64,000 nucleotides of DNA. It comes from Streptomyces polyasparticus (GTDB taxonomy: Bacteria > Actinomycetota > Actinomycetes > Streptomycetales > Streptomycetaceae). A program made the translations under genes and the position numbers. A model generated the notes under the pieces. The model was not told where the DNA came from and did no database searches. It worked only from the letters and a program-made list of their open reading frames with translations. The DNA is taken from the NCBI RefSeq assembly GCF_014493765.1, contig NZ_JACTVJ010000011.1:372001-436000 (forward strand), given 5' to 3'. This document shows, piece by piece, positions 23,966 through 31,162 of the stretch (the first letter of the stretch is position 1; every line of letters starts with the position of its first letter).

Positions 23966-23997
23966 GCCCTGAGCCCTGAGCCCTGAGCCCTGAGCCC
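23963..23997. repeat. Heptamer TGAGCCC repeated five times from a stop codon
   Basis: Five perfect head-to-tail TGAGCCC units run from 23963 to 23997; the first TGA is the stop codon of the zinc-ribbon gene. Confidence 0.95.
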
Positions 23998-24030
23998 GGG
24001 CCTCAGGGCCCTTCAGCCCGGGCACGCAGA

Positions 24031-24057
24031 AGCCCCCGGCCGATCCGGCCGGGGGCT
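24031..24057. terminator. Bidirectional terminator between zinc-ribbon gene and tRNA operon
   Basis: A perfect 12-bp stem (24031-24042 with 24046-24057) with a 3-base loop lies between the convergent zinc-ribbon gene and the minus-strand tRNA operon and probably serves both. Confidence 0.85.
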
Positions 24058-24065
24058 TCGCTCTG

Positions 24066-24137
24066 TGCGCGATACTGGGATTGAACCAGTGACCTCTTCC
24101 GTGTCAGGGAAGCGCTCTCCCGCTGAGCTAATCGCGC
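24066..24137 (-). tRNA. tRNA-Val(GAC), copy 3 of 3 in operon
   Basis: A 72-base cloverleaf: acceptor stem GCGCGAT/ATCGCGC with discriminator A, anticodon stem CTTCC/GGAAG with loop CTGACAC giving anticodon GAC, and T-arm CTGGTTCAATCCCAG. CCA is not encoded. It is the last gene of the operon. Confidence 0.97.
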
Positions 24138-24169
24138 GGGACCAAGACCCGAGGGTCGTGGGTGATACG

Positions 24170-24241
24170 TGCGCGATACTGGGATTGAACCAGTGACCTC
24201 TTCCGTGTCAGGGAAGCGCTCTCCCGCTGAGCTAATCGCGC
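24170..24241 (-). tRNA. tRNA-Val(GAC), copy 2 of 3 in operon
   Basis: Identical 72-base sequence to the other two GAC copies; anticodon GAC in loop CTGACAC, no encoded CCA. The spacer to the next copy is 32 bases. Confidence 0.97.
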
Positions 24242-24279
24242 GGGGATCCTTGCGGACCAAGATCTTCAATTGTGTTGAG

Positions 24280-24351
24280 TGCGCGATACTGGGATTGAAC
24301 CAGTGACCTCTTCCGTGTCAGGGAAGCGCTCTCCCGCTGAGCTAATCGCGC
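24280..24351 (-). tRNA. tRNA-Val(GAC), copy 1 of 3 in operon
   Basis: Same 72-base sequence as the other two copies, anticodon GAC. It follows tRNA-Cys with a spacer of 4 bases, so processing must separate closely packed tRNAs. Confidence 0.97.
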
Positions 24352-24355
24352 TTGG

Positions 24356-24426
24356 AGGTGGAGACGGGATTTGAACCCGTGTAGACGGCTTTGCAGGCCG
24401 TTGCCTCGCCTCTCGGCCACTCCACC
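24356..24426 (-). tRNA. tRNA-Cys(GCA)
   Basis: A 71-base cloverleaf: acceptor GGTGGAG/CTCCACC with discriminator U (diagnostic for Cys), anticodon stem ACGGC/GCCGT with loop CTGCAAA giving anticodon GCA. Second gene of the operon. Confidence 0.97.
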
Positions 24427-24466
24427 AGGAGTGTGGGGGTTCGGGAATGATCCCCCTGCTCTTTCG

Positions 24467-24539
24467 AGCGAACGACGAGGTTCGAACTCGCGACCTCAAC
24501 CTTGGCAAGGTTGCGCTCTACCAACTGAGCTACGTTCGC
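24467..24539 (-). tRNA. tRNA-Gly(GCC)
   Basis: A 73-base cloverleaf: acceptor GCGAACG/CGTTCGC with discriminator U, anticodon stem CAACC/GGTTG with loop TTGCCAA giving anticodon GCC. It is the promoter-proximal gene of the Gly-Cys-Val-Val-Val operon. Confidence 0.97.
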
Positions 24540-24579
24540 CTGTCTCTCGGGGCGCTTTCGCGTCCCGGCGACGTGTTGA

Positions 24580-24607
24580 ACTGTAGCGGATTCCAGGGCC
24601 AGTACAA
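24580..24607 (-). promoter_or_regulatory. Promoter of the Gly-Cys-Val3 tRNA operon
   Basis: On the minus strand, TTGTAC (24607-24602), a 16-base spacer and TACAGT (24585-24580) lie about 40 bases upstream of the tRNA-Gly 5' end. Both boxes are good housekeeping matches. Confidence 0.7.
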
Positions 24608-24669
24608 AAACTCGTTTACGCAGCGTGCTGCCCTGACCCGGCCCCGGGGCGGCCGCGCGGACCCGGTCA

Positions 24670-24675
24670 TAGACT
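24670..24675 (+). promoter_or_regulatory. Candidate -10 box for leaderless pabB transcript
   Basis: TAGACT ends exactly 7 bases before GTG 24683 and no ribosome-binding site is present, suggesting a leaderless mRNA. Confidence 0.5.
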
Positions 24676-24682
24676 CGCAGCC

Positions 24683-25720
24683 GTGCACGACCCCGCTCCC
24701 ATGGCACGCCTCGGCGGCCTCATCGCCACCGATCTGCGCGATGTCACCAGTGATCCCTCAGCCCTCGACTCCGCCGGCTTCTGGGCCGTGTCGGCCGACT
24801 TCGAGGGCCGCCTCGTCTGCGCGCGCTTCGGCGACGTACGCGAGGCGCCCCCTGTACGTACGGGGCGCTGGCAGGGACCCGCTCCGGACGCCTGGACGAC
24901 TTCCCTGGACCGTGCGGCCTATACGGCGGGAGTACGGCGCATCCGCGAGTACATCGCGGCCGGCGAGGTCTACCAGGCCAACCTCTGCCGCGTCCTGAGC
25001 GCGCCCGTGGGGCCCGAGGCGGACGTGGACGCGCTCACGGCCGAGCTCGCGCACGGCAACCCCGCTCCCTATGCGGGAACGATTCGGCTCCCGGAGCACG
25101 GCGTGGAGATCGCGACGGCGTCCCCGGAGCTGTTCCTGCGCCGCGACGGGCGGATCGTCGAGTCCGGGCCGATCAAGGGCACGGGCCGCACCGAGGCGGA
25201 CCTTCTGGAGAAGGACCACGCCGAGAACGTGATGATCGTCGATCTCGTCCGCAACGACCTCGGCCGCGTCTGCGCCACCGGCACGGTGACCGTGCCGGAA
25301 CTGTGCGTGGTCGAGAAGCACCCGGGACTCGTACACCTCGTCTCCACCGTGCGCGGTGAACTGGCCGAGGGCGCCGGCTGGCCCGAGCTGTTCGCCGCCA
25401 CCTTCCCGCCCGGATCGGTCACGGGGGCACCCAAGTCGAGTGCGCTCAGGATCATCGAGGAGCTGGAGACCGCGCCCCGCGGCCCGTACTGCGGAGGCAT
25501 CGGCTGGGTGGACGCGGACCGGGGGACGGGCGAACTGGCCGTCGGGATCCGCACGTTCTGGATCGACCGCGCCGAAGGCGTCCTGCGCTTCGGCACCGGT
25601 GCGGGCATCACCTGGGGCTCCGACCCCGAGCGCGAGTGGCGGGAGACCGAGCTGAAGGCGTCCCGGCTGCTGGCCGTAGCATCGGGGACGTACGAGGCAA
25701 GCGGAGGGAACCACGCGTGA
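24683..25720 (+). CDS. pabB: Aminodeoxychorismate synthase component I (PabB-like chorismate-binding enzyme)
   Basis: A 345-residue chorismate-binding enzyme that aminates chorismate at C4 as the first step to p-aminobenzoate and folate. It lacks the long N-terminal half of TrpE and is the short PabB form. Motifs include EVYQANLCR, SPELFLRR, SGPIKGTGRT, IVDLVRNDLGRV, PPGSVTGAPKSSALRII and CGGIGWVD; GAGITWGSDPE ends the active site. A glutaminase partner (PabA) is not in the window, so it may share one encoded elsewhere. The GTG overlaps no upstream gene and seems leaderless. The stop overlaps the next gene by 4 bases (GTGA), so pabB and pabC are coupled. Confidence 0.9.
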   Translation: MHDPAPMARLGGLIATDLRDVTSDPSALDSAGFWAVSADFEGRLVCARFGDVREAPPVRTGRWQGPAPDAWTTSLDRAAYTAGVRRIREYIAAGEVYQANLCRVLSAPVGPEADVDALTAELAHGNPAPYAGTIRLPEHGVEIATASPELFLRRDGRIVESGPIKGTGRTEADLLEKDHAENVMIVDLVRNDLGRVCATGTVTVPELCVVEKHPGLVHLVSTVRGELAEGAGWPELFAATFPPGSVTGAPKSSALRIIEELETAPRGPYCGGIGWVDADRGTGELAVGIRTFWIDRAEGVLRFGTGAGITWGSDPEREWRETELKASRLLAVASGTYEASGGNHA

Positions 25721-26532
25721 AGATCTGGCTCGACGGTGCACTGCAGGAGCATGACGAGGCACGGGTCTCGGTCCTCGACCACGGACTGACCGTCGGCGAC
25801 GGCGTCTTCGAGACCGTGAAGGCGGTCGAGGGGGAGCCGTTCGCGTTGACCCGCCATCTCGACCGGCTCGCCCGCTCCGCCCGCGGCCTCGGCCTGCCCG
25901 AGCCCGACTTCGACGAGGTGCGCCGTGCGTGCGCCGCCGTGATCGAAGCCAACCCGATGGCGCTCGGCCGGCTGCGGATCACGTACACCGGCGGCATCTC
26001 GCCGCTCGGCTCGGACCGGGGCGACGTGGGCCAGACGCTCGTGGTCGCGCTCGGCGAGACCTCCCGGCGTCCCGACAGCACCGCGGTGATCACCGTGCCG
26101 TGGACCCGCAACGAGCGCGGCGCCCTCACGGGCCTCAAGACCACCTCGTACGCGGAGAACGTCGTCGCCCTGGCCCGCGCGCACGAACAGGGCGCCAGCG
26201 AGGCGCTGTTCGCGAACACCGTGGACCGGCTGTGCGAGGGCACGGGCTCCAATGTGTTCGTCGTCCTCGACGGTGAGATCCACACCCCGCCGGTCGCCTC
26301 AGGCTGTCTCGCCGGCATCACCCGGGCCCTCGCCGTCGAGTGGACCGGCGCCAAGGAGACCGATCTGCCCTTCGACGTGCTCGCCGAGGCCGACGAGATC
26401 TTCCTGACCTCGACGCTGCGCGACATCCAGGCCGTCCACCGCGTCGACGGCCGTGAACTGGTGCCCGGGCCCGTGACGGCCAAGGCGATGCGCGTATTCG
26501 ACGAGCGCGCGGCCGACGACCTGGACCCGTGA
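25717..26532 (+). CDS. pabC: Aminodeoxychorismate lyase (class IV aminotransferase fold, PabC-like)
   Basis: A 271-residue PLP enzyme of fold type IV. It should release pyruvate from 4-amino-4-deoxychorismate to give p-aminobenzoate. VLDHGLTVGDGVFETVK is the signature near the N-terminus; the catalytic Lys lies in LKTTSYAENVVA; EGTGSNVFVV and TSTLRDIQAV are the cofactor-phosphate and C-terminal motifs. The coupling to pabB (GTGA overlap, with GGAGGGAA upstream inside pabB) is the main reason to prefer lyase over branched-chain aminotransferase. Length fits the family. Confidence 0.87.
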   Translation: MKIWLDGALQEHDEARVSVLDHGLTVGDGVFETVKAVEGEPFALTRHLDRLARSARGLGLPEPDFDEVRRACAAVIEANPMALGRLRITYTGGISPLGSDRGDVGQTLVVALGETSRRPDSTAVITVPWTRNERGALTGLKTTSYAENVVALARAHEQGASEALFANTVDRLCEGTGSNVFVVLDGEIHTPPVASGCLAGITRALAVEWTGAKETDLPFDVLAEADEIFLTSTLRDIQAVHRVDGRELVPGPVTAKAMRVFDERAADDLDP

Positions 26533-26603
26533 ACCAGGGCATTGCTCGCTGAAGCGGCGCGGCGGAGAGCGGCCGGGGGATGACGCAGCGCCCCGGTCAT
26601 GGG

Positions 26604-26609
26604 TAGAAC
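26604..26609 (+). promoter_or_regulatory. Candidate -10 box for a leaderless double-GNAT gene
   Basis: TAGAAC ends 7 bases before ATG 26617; no Shine-Dalgarno is present. Confidence 0.45.
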
Positions 26610-26616
26610 TCCTGTG

Positions 26617-27444
26617 ATGACCACGACCCTGCGGCCCACCGCGCCGCTCCACCGCAGCGCCGACGGCGCCCGTTCCCGTCCGTATCAGGTCTGCGTGAAC
26701 AGCCGTCCCGTGGGCGCCATCGAGCTCGCCGCCGATCCCGCGAAGGGGCCGGGCGTGGGCCAGATCCGTTCGCTGTACATAGAGGAGCCCGACCGCAGGC
26801 GCGGGCGCGGCACCGTGGCCGCGCTCGCGGCCGAGGAGGTGCTGCGCAGCTGGCGCTGTACGCAGGTGGAGGCGCAGATACCGGCAGGCACGGACGCGGA
26901 CACAGCACGCCGTCTGGCCACCGCCCTCGGCTATGTCGAGCGCAACCGCGCGATGGCCAAGGATCTGGCCGGCCCCGCGCCCACGCTGCCCGAGGGGTGC
27001 AGCGCGCGTCCGATGGCCGAGGAGGAGTACCCGGCCTGGCTCGAGGACACCAAGGCCAAATACGTCAGGATGTGGATCGAGCGCGGTCTGTCCGAGGAGG
27101 AGGCGTACGCCAAGTCGGAGCAGGACCACGCACAGCTCCTGCCGGACGGCCTCGGCACCCCGGACATGTGGATCACCTGCCTCCTGGACGGCGGGGAGGT
27201 GGCGGGCACGATCTGGGTCGCCGGCCAGGAGGGCAGCCGATATGTGTACTGGGTGCAGGTGACGGAGGAGTTCCGCGGCCGCGGCCACGGCCGCACCCTG
27301 ATGAACCTCGCGGAACGCGACGCACGCGCCGCAGGCGTCGGACGCCTGGCGCTGAACGTCTACACGCACAACACCTCGGCCGTGCGGCTGTACGAGTCCC
27401 TCGGCTATCAGCCGGTCTCGTACACCGTGTGCAAGCCGCTCTGA
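26617..27444 (+). CDS. Tandem GNAT acetyltransferase (two GNAT domains)
   Basis: A 275-residue protein with two acetyltransferase domains. The N-terminal domain carries IRSLYIEEPDRRRGRGTVAAL as an acetyl-CoA loop. The C-terminal domain carries YWVQVTEEFRGRGHGRTLM followed by LNVYTHNTSAVRLYESLGY, a complete motif A-B. Similar double-GNAT proteins include mycothiol synthase, but that enzyme is usually about 300 residues and more divergent, so I do not assign it. The N-terminal domain may be degenerate and the C-terminal one active. It appears leaderless, downstream of pabBC. Confidence 0.85.
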   Translation: MTTTLRPTAPLHRSADGARSRPYQVCVNSRPVGAIELAADPAKGPGVGQIRSLYIEEPDRRRGRGTVAALAAEEVLRSWRCTQVEAQIPAGTDADTARRLATALGYVERNRAMAKDLAGPAPTLPEGCSARPMAEEEYPAWLEDTKAKYVRMWIERGLSEEEAYAKSEQDHAQLLPDGLGTPDMWITCLLDGGEVAGTIWVAGQEGSRYVYWVQVTEEFRGRGHGRTLMNLAERDARAAGVGRLALNVYTHNTSAVRLYESLGYQPVSYTVCKPL

Positions 27445-27448
27445 CGGA

Positions 27449-27482
27449 CGGGCACCCGGTCGGAGCTCCCGACGGGTGCCCG
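27449..27482. terminator. Bidirectional terminator between double-GNAT and DsbA-like genes
   Basis: CGGGCACCCG pairs with CGGGTGCCCG in a hairpin with a one-base bulge, centred at about 27466. It lies between convergent genes. Confidence 0.65.
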
Positions 27483-27516
27483 GTCAGGCAGTCTCGAACG
27501 GCGCCCGGTCAGGCAG
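27478..27516. repeat. Direct repeat covering the 3' end of the DsbA-like gene
   Basis: The 14-mer GCCCGGTCAGGCAG occurs at 27478-27491 and 27503-27516, period 25. The second copy contains the minus-strand stop codon of the DsbA-like gene. Confidence 0.8.
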
Positions 27517-28030
27517 CCTCGGCCAGGAGCCGGTCCACGATCGTCTCGATGCGCTCGCGCAGCCCCTCTTGGCTCTGACCGCCGTCGAGCCGCTCGCCGT
27601 CGATGACATACGTGGGCGTGCCGGTCACGCCGATCGCCTTGCCCTCGGCCTGGTCGGCGTCGACGATCAGGGTGTGCCGGCCGTCGATCAGCGCGGTGTC
27701 GAACTCGTCGGCGTCCAGGCCCAGTTCACGCGCCACGTCGAGCAGCAGCTGCTCGCCGGCCGAGTCGAACTCCTCGACCCGGGCGAGCACGGCCGCCACG
27801 TACGGCCAGCCCTTCCCCTGGTCGACCGCTTCCTCGGCGGCCTGCGCGGCGGCGTACGCGTGCTTGTGCTTGTCCAGCGGGAAGTGCCGCAGACGCACCT
27901 CGAGCCGGTCGCCGTAGCGCTCGCGCAGGGCGCTGACATCGTCGAGGGCGGTGCGGCAGTCGGGGCACTGGAGCTCGCACCAGACGTCGAGCACGGGGCG
28001 GGCGGGGCTTGCGGGGGCGGAGTCGCTCAT
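27509..28030 (-). CDS. DsbA-family thioredoxin-fold protein
   Basis: A 173-residue thioredoxin-fold oxidoreductase of the DsbA/FrnE type. The redox motif is CPDC within WCELQCPDCRTAL, and the cis-Pro loop is GVTGTPTYVIDG. A helical insertion of about 90 residues lies between them, as in DsbA-like proteins. No signal peptide or membrane anchor is visible from the start at 28030 (GGGAG lies 9 bases upstream), so it probably works in the cytoplasm. Substrate unknown. Confidence 0.88.
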   Translation of the reverse strand: MSDSAPASPARPVLDVWCELQCPDCRTALDDVSALRERYGDRLEVRLRHFPLDKHKHAYAAAQAAEEAVDQGKGWPYVAAVLARVEEFDSAGEQLLLDVARELGLDADEFDTALIDGRHTLIVDADQAEGKAIGVTGTPTYVIDGERLDGGQSQEGLRERIETIVDRLLAEAA

Positions 28031-28195
28031 GGGGCCAGTCTCCCAGCCGCCGGCCCGCCGCCCCAACCCGGACCTGCGGAGGAGATGAACCCCGAGTTCT
28101 CCCTGAGGTCACTCCGGAACATGGCCCGAAGGCGCCGAAGCGGTGCACGATGGAGGACATACCGCCGAAGAACGCACCCATCGCTGGAGGGCCGG

Positions 28196-28642
28196 ATGCT
28201 TGCCGAGACCATCTGTTCCGCCGTGTCCGCGGCAGGCCTGGGCATCGCCGCGATCACCGCGTACCGCAAGCGTTTCCTGGCCGCGACCAGAATCGCCGCC
28301 TACTCGCTCGTCCCGGTGGGCCTGGTGATGACGGGCGTGGTCGAGTGGGTCTCCGACCTGGTCTTCAAGCCGTCCACCTGGGTCGGCGTCGGCATCCTTG
28401 GCCTGTCCTGGGTGCTGTTCATGACCAGCCGCGCCGTCGAACGGCGCGCGGGCGTGGGCGGCCGCAAGGAGCGCAAGGCCGCGAAGCAGGGCCGCCGCGA
28501 GACGGCCGTCGAGCCCAAGGCCTCGGCGCCTTCGCTCGGCCAGGGCCGCACCGGCACGCAGCCGGCGGCCCGCCCGGGGGCCGCGCAGCCGGCGGAGGAC
28601 TTCAGCGACATCGAGGCGATCCTCAAGAAGCACGGCATCTGA
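28196..28642 (+). CDS. Conserved integral membrane protein with charged C-terminus
   Basis: A 148-residue protein. Three hydrophobic segments (AETICSAVSAAGLGIAAITAY, AYSLVPVGLVMTGVVEWV, WVGVGILGLSWVLFM) are followed by a basic region and an Ala/Pro/Gln-rich linker. The last residues EDFSDIEAILKKHGI form a conserved-looking amphipathic tail. GGAGGGCCGG precedes ATG 28196. I recall orthologues in Streptomyces annotated only as membrane proteins. Confidence 0.78.
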   Translation: MLAETICSAVSAAGLGIAAITAYRKRFLAATRIAAYSLVPVGLVMTGVVEWVSDLVFKPSTWVGVGILGLSWVLFMTSRAVERRAGVGGRKERKAAKQGRRETAVEPKASAPSLGQGRTGTQPAARPGAAQPAEDFSDIEAILKKHGI

Positions 28643-28788
28643 CGCGTACGCCCCCGCTCGCTCCCCGCTTGCCCCCGTTCGCGCCGGACACGGGTGCGCG
28701 CCCAGGAGTACGCGAATCGGCGAACTCCCCACACAAAAGGGTGTGTTGGGCCACGCGCGCCCAGTGAGTGCGTCATCATCGCCCCGAG

Positions 28789-28968
28789 ATGAACACCACC
28801 CAGGGCCAGGCCCCCGCACCACCCACGAACCCGCCGACGGCTCCCGCCCCCGCCTCGGAACAGCGCGGCTGTCTGTTCGCGCTCTCCCAGCCACCCCTGA
28901 TGATCTTCCTGGGCGTGATCGGCTGTCTGCTCCTGGCCGCGGCCATGCACGACCTGTTCCTGCTCTGA
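28789..28968 (+). CDS. Small membrane protein, tail-anchored
   Basis: A 59-residue protein with a Pro/Ala/Thr-rich N-terminus and one C-terminal membrane helix (PPLMIFLGVIGCLLLAAAM). No ribosome-binding site of note precedes ATG 28789. The composition break between linker and helix and the good third-position GC make it credible. Function unknown. Confidence 0.6.
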   Translation: MNTTQGQAPAPPTNPPTAPAPASEQRGCLFALSQPPLMIFLGVIGCLLLAAAMHDLFLL

Positions 28969-28990
28969 CCCCCGGCCCGTGGGCCGGGCC

Positions 28991-29557
28991 TCAGCCCGCC
29001 GCTTCCTTGCGCCGGGCACGGTAGGCGGCCACATGCAGGCGGTTCCCGCAGGTACGGCTGTCGCAGTAGCGCCGTGAGCGATTGCGGGACAGATCCACGA
29101 AGGCCCGCCGGCAGTCCGGCGCCTCGCAGCGCCGCAGCCGCTCCTGCTCGCCCGCGACCACGAAGAACGCCAGCGCCATGCCGCAGTCCGCCGCGAGATG
29201 GTCGGCGACCGAGGCGCCCGGCGCGAAGTAGTGCACGTGCCAGTCGAAGCCGTCGTGGTCGGTCAGCTGCGGAGTCGTGCCGGCCGAGGCGACCAGCTCG
29301 TTGATCAGCGCCGCCGCCCGTGCCGCGTCCTCGGCCGCGAACACCTCGCAGAACCGGTCCCTGATCCCTCGTACCGCCTCGAGATCCCGCTCGGTCAGCA
29401 CACCCACGTCGCTGATGTCGTGCTCCCGCACGAACTCCTCGAGATCGGTCAGCAAGGACAGAGCGTCGACCCCGTCGGCGCCCTCGTCATCGGGTGCCGT
29501 GTTCACGAGATCGACCACGGCGTCCAGCGCGCACCGGGTGTCGTGGGTGATCAGCAC
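28991..29557 (-). CDS. CGNR zinc-finger (ABATE domain) protein, putative transcription regulator
   Basis: A 188-residue protein. The N-terminal part is the stress-associated ABATE domain (ITHDTRCALDAVVDLVNT). The C-terminal part is the CGNR zinc finger, with Cys residues in RRCEAPDCRRAFVD and RYCDSRTCGNRLHVAAYRAR. The family is thought to be DNA-binding transcription regulators, with few characterised members. GTG 29557 is preferred to the GTG at 29572 because GGGAG then lies 5-8 bases upstream. A tandem 27-base repeat lies about 100 bases upstream and is a possible operator. Confidence 0.87.
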   Translation of the reverse strand: MLITHDTRCALDAVVDLVNTAPDDEGADGVDALSLLTDLEEFVREHDISDVGVLTERDLEAVRGIRDRFCEVFAAEDAARAAALINELVASAGTTPQLTDHDGFDWHVHYFAPGASVADHLAADCGMALAFFVVAGEQERLRRCEAPDCRRAFVDLSRNRSRRYCDSRTCGNRLHVAAYRARRKEAAG

Positions 29558-29657
29558 ATTCGCTCCCTGCACATGATGGCCGGACCGCTGCCCGCCAATT
29601 GCTGGCCGATGCTAGCGGCTGTCCCGCAGCGGGCCCCTGCCCACCTGCCCAGGCCCG

Positions 29658-29711
29658 CTCGAGACATGCACTGTGCCTGGATATCTCGAGACGTGCGCTG
29701 TGCCTGGACAT
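29658..29711. repeat. 27-base tandem duplication upstream of the CGNR gene
   Basis: Two adjacent 27-base units (29658-29684 and 29685-29711), each starting CTCGAGAC and containing CTGTGCCTGGA, differ at about three positions. CTCGAG is itself palindromic. It lies in the presumed promoter region of the CGNR gene. Confidence 0.85.
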
Positions 29712-29733
29712 GGGGGCTTGTGCCAACAAACAA

Positions 29734-29773
29734 CGGTGCCGTCGCCGCGGAGGTTCCCGCGGCGACGGCACCG
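29734..29773. terminator. Very strong hairpin, ssgB terminator
   Basis: A perfect 17-bp stem (29734-29750 with 29757-29773) with a 6-base loop lies about 75 bases beyond the ssgB stop on the minus strand. Confidence 0.85.
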
Positions 29774-29848
29774 GTCACTGCCTGTATGCGGTTGTCTTGG
29801 CCCGGACCGTCTCCCCGAGTGGACGGCGCCGGGCTGCTCCCTGCTGGC

Positions 29849-30262
29849 TCAGTTCTCGGCCAGGATGTGCGAGAGCTCCGTATCGAGATCGAAGTGGCGG
29901 TGTTCGGTGCCCGGGGGCACAGCGGCGTCGGTCCTCTTCAGGAACGACTCCAGGGCCCGCGCCGGGGCCTCGAGCAATGCCTCTCCTTCCGGGGAGCTCA
30001 GGGCGATGCAGACGACGCCCTGTCCGTGGCTGCGGGACGGCCAGACACGGACGTCACCGGTGCCTGTGGGGCGGTGCAGCCCCTCGGCGAGAAGATCGCG
30101 GGCGAAGACCCACTCGACGGTCTCCTCCGCTCCGGTGTGGAAGGTTGCGTGCACGGCGTAGGGGTCGGCCGTGTCATACCGCAGTCCTGCGGGTACAGGC
30201 AGTGAGGACTCGCTCGACACAACGAGGCGCAGGTGCAGCTCGCAGCTGACCGTGGTGTTCAT
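29849..30262 (-). CDS. ssgB: Sporulation and cell-division protein SsgB (SALP family)
   Basis: A 137-residue SsgA-like protein whose sequence (MNTTVSCELHLRLVV, GLRYDTADPYAVHATFHTG, EWVFARDLLAEGL) I recognise as SsgB. In S. coelicolor SsgB is needed for sporulation-specific cell division and, with SsgA, positions FtsZ; it has been reported as a sigma-H target. The start is ATG 30262, giving the expected length. It is monocistronic with a strong terminator. This gene is the best marker that the host is a sporulating streptomycete. The promoter elements were not resolved. Confidence 0.95.
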   Translation of the reverse strand: MNTTVSCELHLRLVVSSESSLPVPAGLRYDTADPYAVHATFHTGAEETVEWVFARDLLAEGLHRPTGTGDVRVWPSRSHGQGVVCIALSSPEGEALLEAPARALESFLKRTDAAVPPGTEHRHFDLDTELSHILAEN

Positions 30263-30439
30263 AAGCGCCAGGGCCTTTCGCTCAGTGTGCGCTCGGGGAT
30301 TCGCACGTCGGCGAAATCGACATGCCACCTACGGTGCCGTTGTAAACCCCTCTGAGGGATTTGAGTCGGTTTTGGTAGCTCGTACAGCGGAGTCCGTCTT
30401 CGAGCGATAGAGCCATTCCGGTGAACGGTTTCTGTCCGG

Positions 30440-30445
30440 TAATGT
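30440..30445 (+). promoter_or_regulatory. Candidate -10 box for a leaderless TIGR02611-like gene
   Basis: TAATGT lies 8 bases before ATG 30454; a weak -35 TTCCGG lies 18 bases further upstream (30416-30421). No ribosome-binding site is visible. Confidence 0.45.
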
Positions 30446-30453
30446 TTGGCGGC

Positions 30454-30918
30454 ATGAATACGGGGAGTAGCGGGCCGGACGAGACCGTCGGCACCGCGGC
30501 AGACAAGGACACCGAACACGAGGTGCTCGGGACGACCGTGACCGAGGAGGGGCTCGGTTCCAAGGCGCCGGAGTTCATCAAGGCGCGCAGGGTGCTGCAC
30601 CTGAGCTGGCAGGTGGGCATCTTCATCGTGGGGCTCGCGGTGGTCGTGGTCGGCATCATCATGCTGCCGCTGCCGGGTCCCGGATGGGTCGTGATCTTCG
30701 GCGGCATGGCGATCTGGGCGACCGAGTTCGTCTGGGCGCAGCTGGTGATGCGCTGGACGAAGCGCAAGCTCACGGAGGCGGCGCAGCGTGCGCTCGACCC
30801 GAAGGTGCGCCGGCGCAACATCATCCTGACGAGCATCGGCCTGGTGATCATCGGCGTGCTGCTCGGTATCTATCTCTGGAAGTACGGCTTCGTGATGCCG
30901 TGGAAGATCGGCGAGTGA
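30454..30918 (+). CDS. TIGR02611-family integral membrane protein
   Basis: A 154-residue protein with an acidic N-terminal tail, two close membrane helices (WQVGIFIVGLAVVVVGIIML and WVVIFGGMAIWATEFVWAQL), a basic loop and a third helix near the C-terminus (IGLVIIGVLLGIYLW). PLPGPGWVVIFGG is the conserved signature of this actinobacterial family, which has no known function. The ATG at 30454 is preferred, although an in-frame GTG at 30421 is possible. It is divergent from ssgB. Confidence 0.82.
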   Translation: MNTGSSGPDETVGTAADKDTEHEVLGTTVTEEGLGSKAPEFIKARRVLHLSWQVGIFIVGLAVVVVGIIMLPLPGPGWVVIFGGMAIWATEFVWAQLVMRWTKRKLTEAAQRALDPKVRRRNIILTSIGLVIIGVLLGIYLWKYGFVMPWKIGE

Positions 30919-30980
30919 ACCGCTGACCGCGGGGGTGGTCCGGGACGCCCCTGACGTGCGGTAAAGTTCTTCCTGCGCCC

Positions 30981-31052
30981 GGGCGATTAGCTCAGTGGGA
31001 GAGCGCTTCGTTCACACCGAAGAGGTCACTGGTTCGAACCCAGTATCGCCCA
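30981..31052 (+). tRNA. tRNA-Val(CAC), copy 1
   Basis: A 72-base cloverleaf: acceptor GGGCGAT/ATCGCCC with discriminator A, anticodon stem CTTCG/CGAAG with loop TTCACAC giving anticodon CAC. Identical to the copy at 34233. A TAAAGT box at 30962-30967 may be its -10; a strong terminator follows. Confidence 0.97.
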
Positions 31053-31058
31053 CCCGGA

Positions 31059-31097
31059 CAAGAAGTCCGCGAGATTCCGTATCTCGCGGACTTCTTG
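31059..31097 (+). terminator. Intrinsic terminator of tRNA-Val(CAC) copy 1
   Basis: A perfect 17-bp stem (31059-31075 with 31081-31097) with a 5-base loop, followed by CTTTTG, close to a classical Rho-independent terminator. Confidence 0.9.
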
Positions 31098-31162
31098 CTT
31101 TTGCGGGGTAGTTGGCGCTTTTCGCGCACATTCCGACGATGCCGGTGCACACAGTTCTCCTG

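Noticed and set aside
24066-24539. A tRNA-associated integrative element
   Set aside because: No integrase, excisionase or duplicated tRNA 3' end was found next to the tRNA operon.
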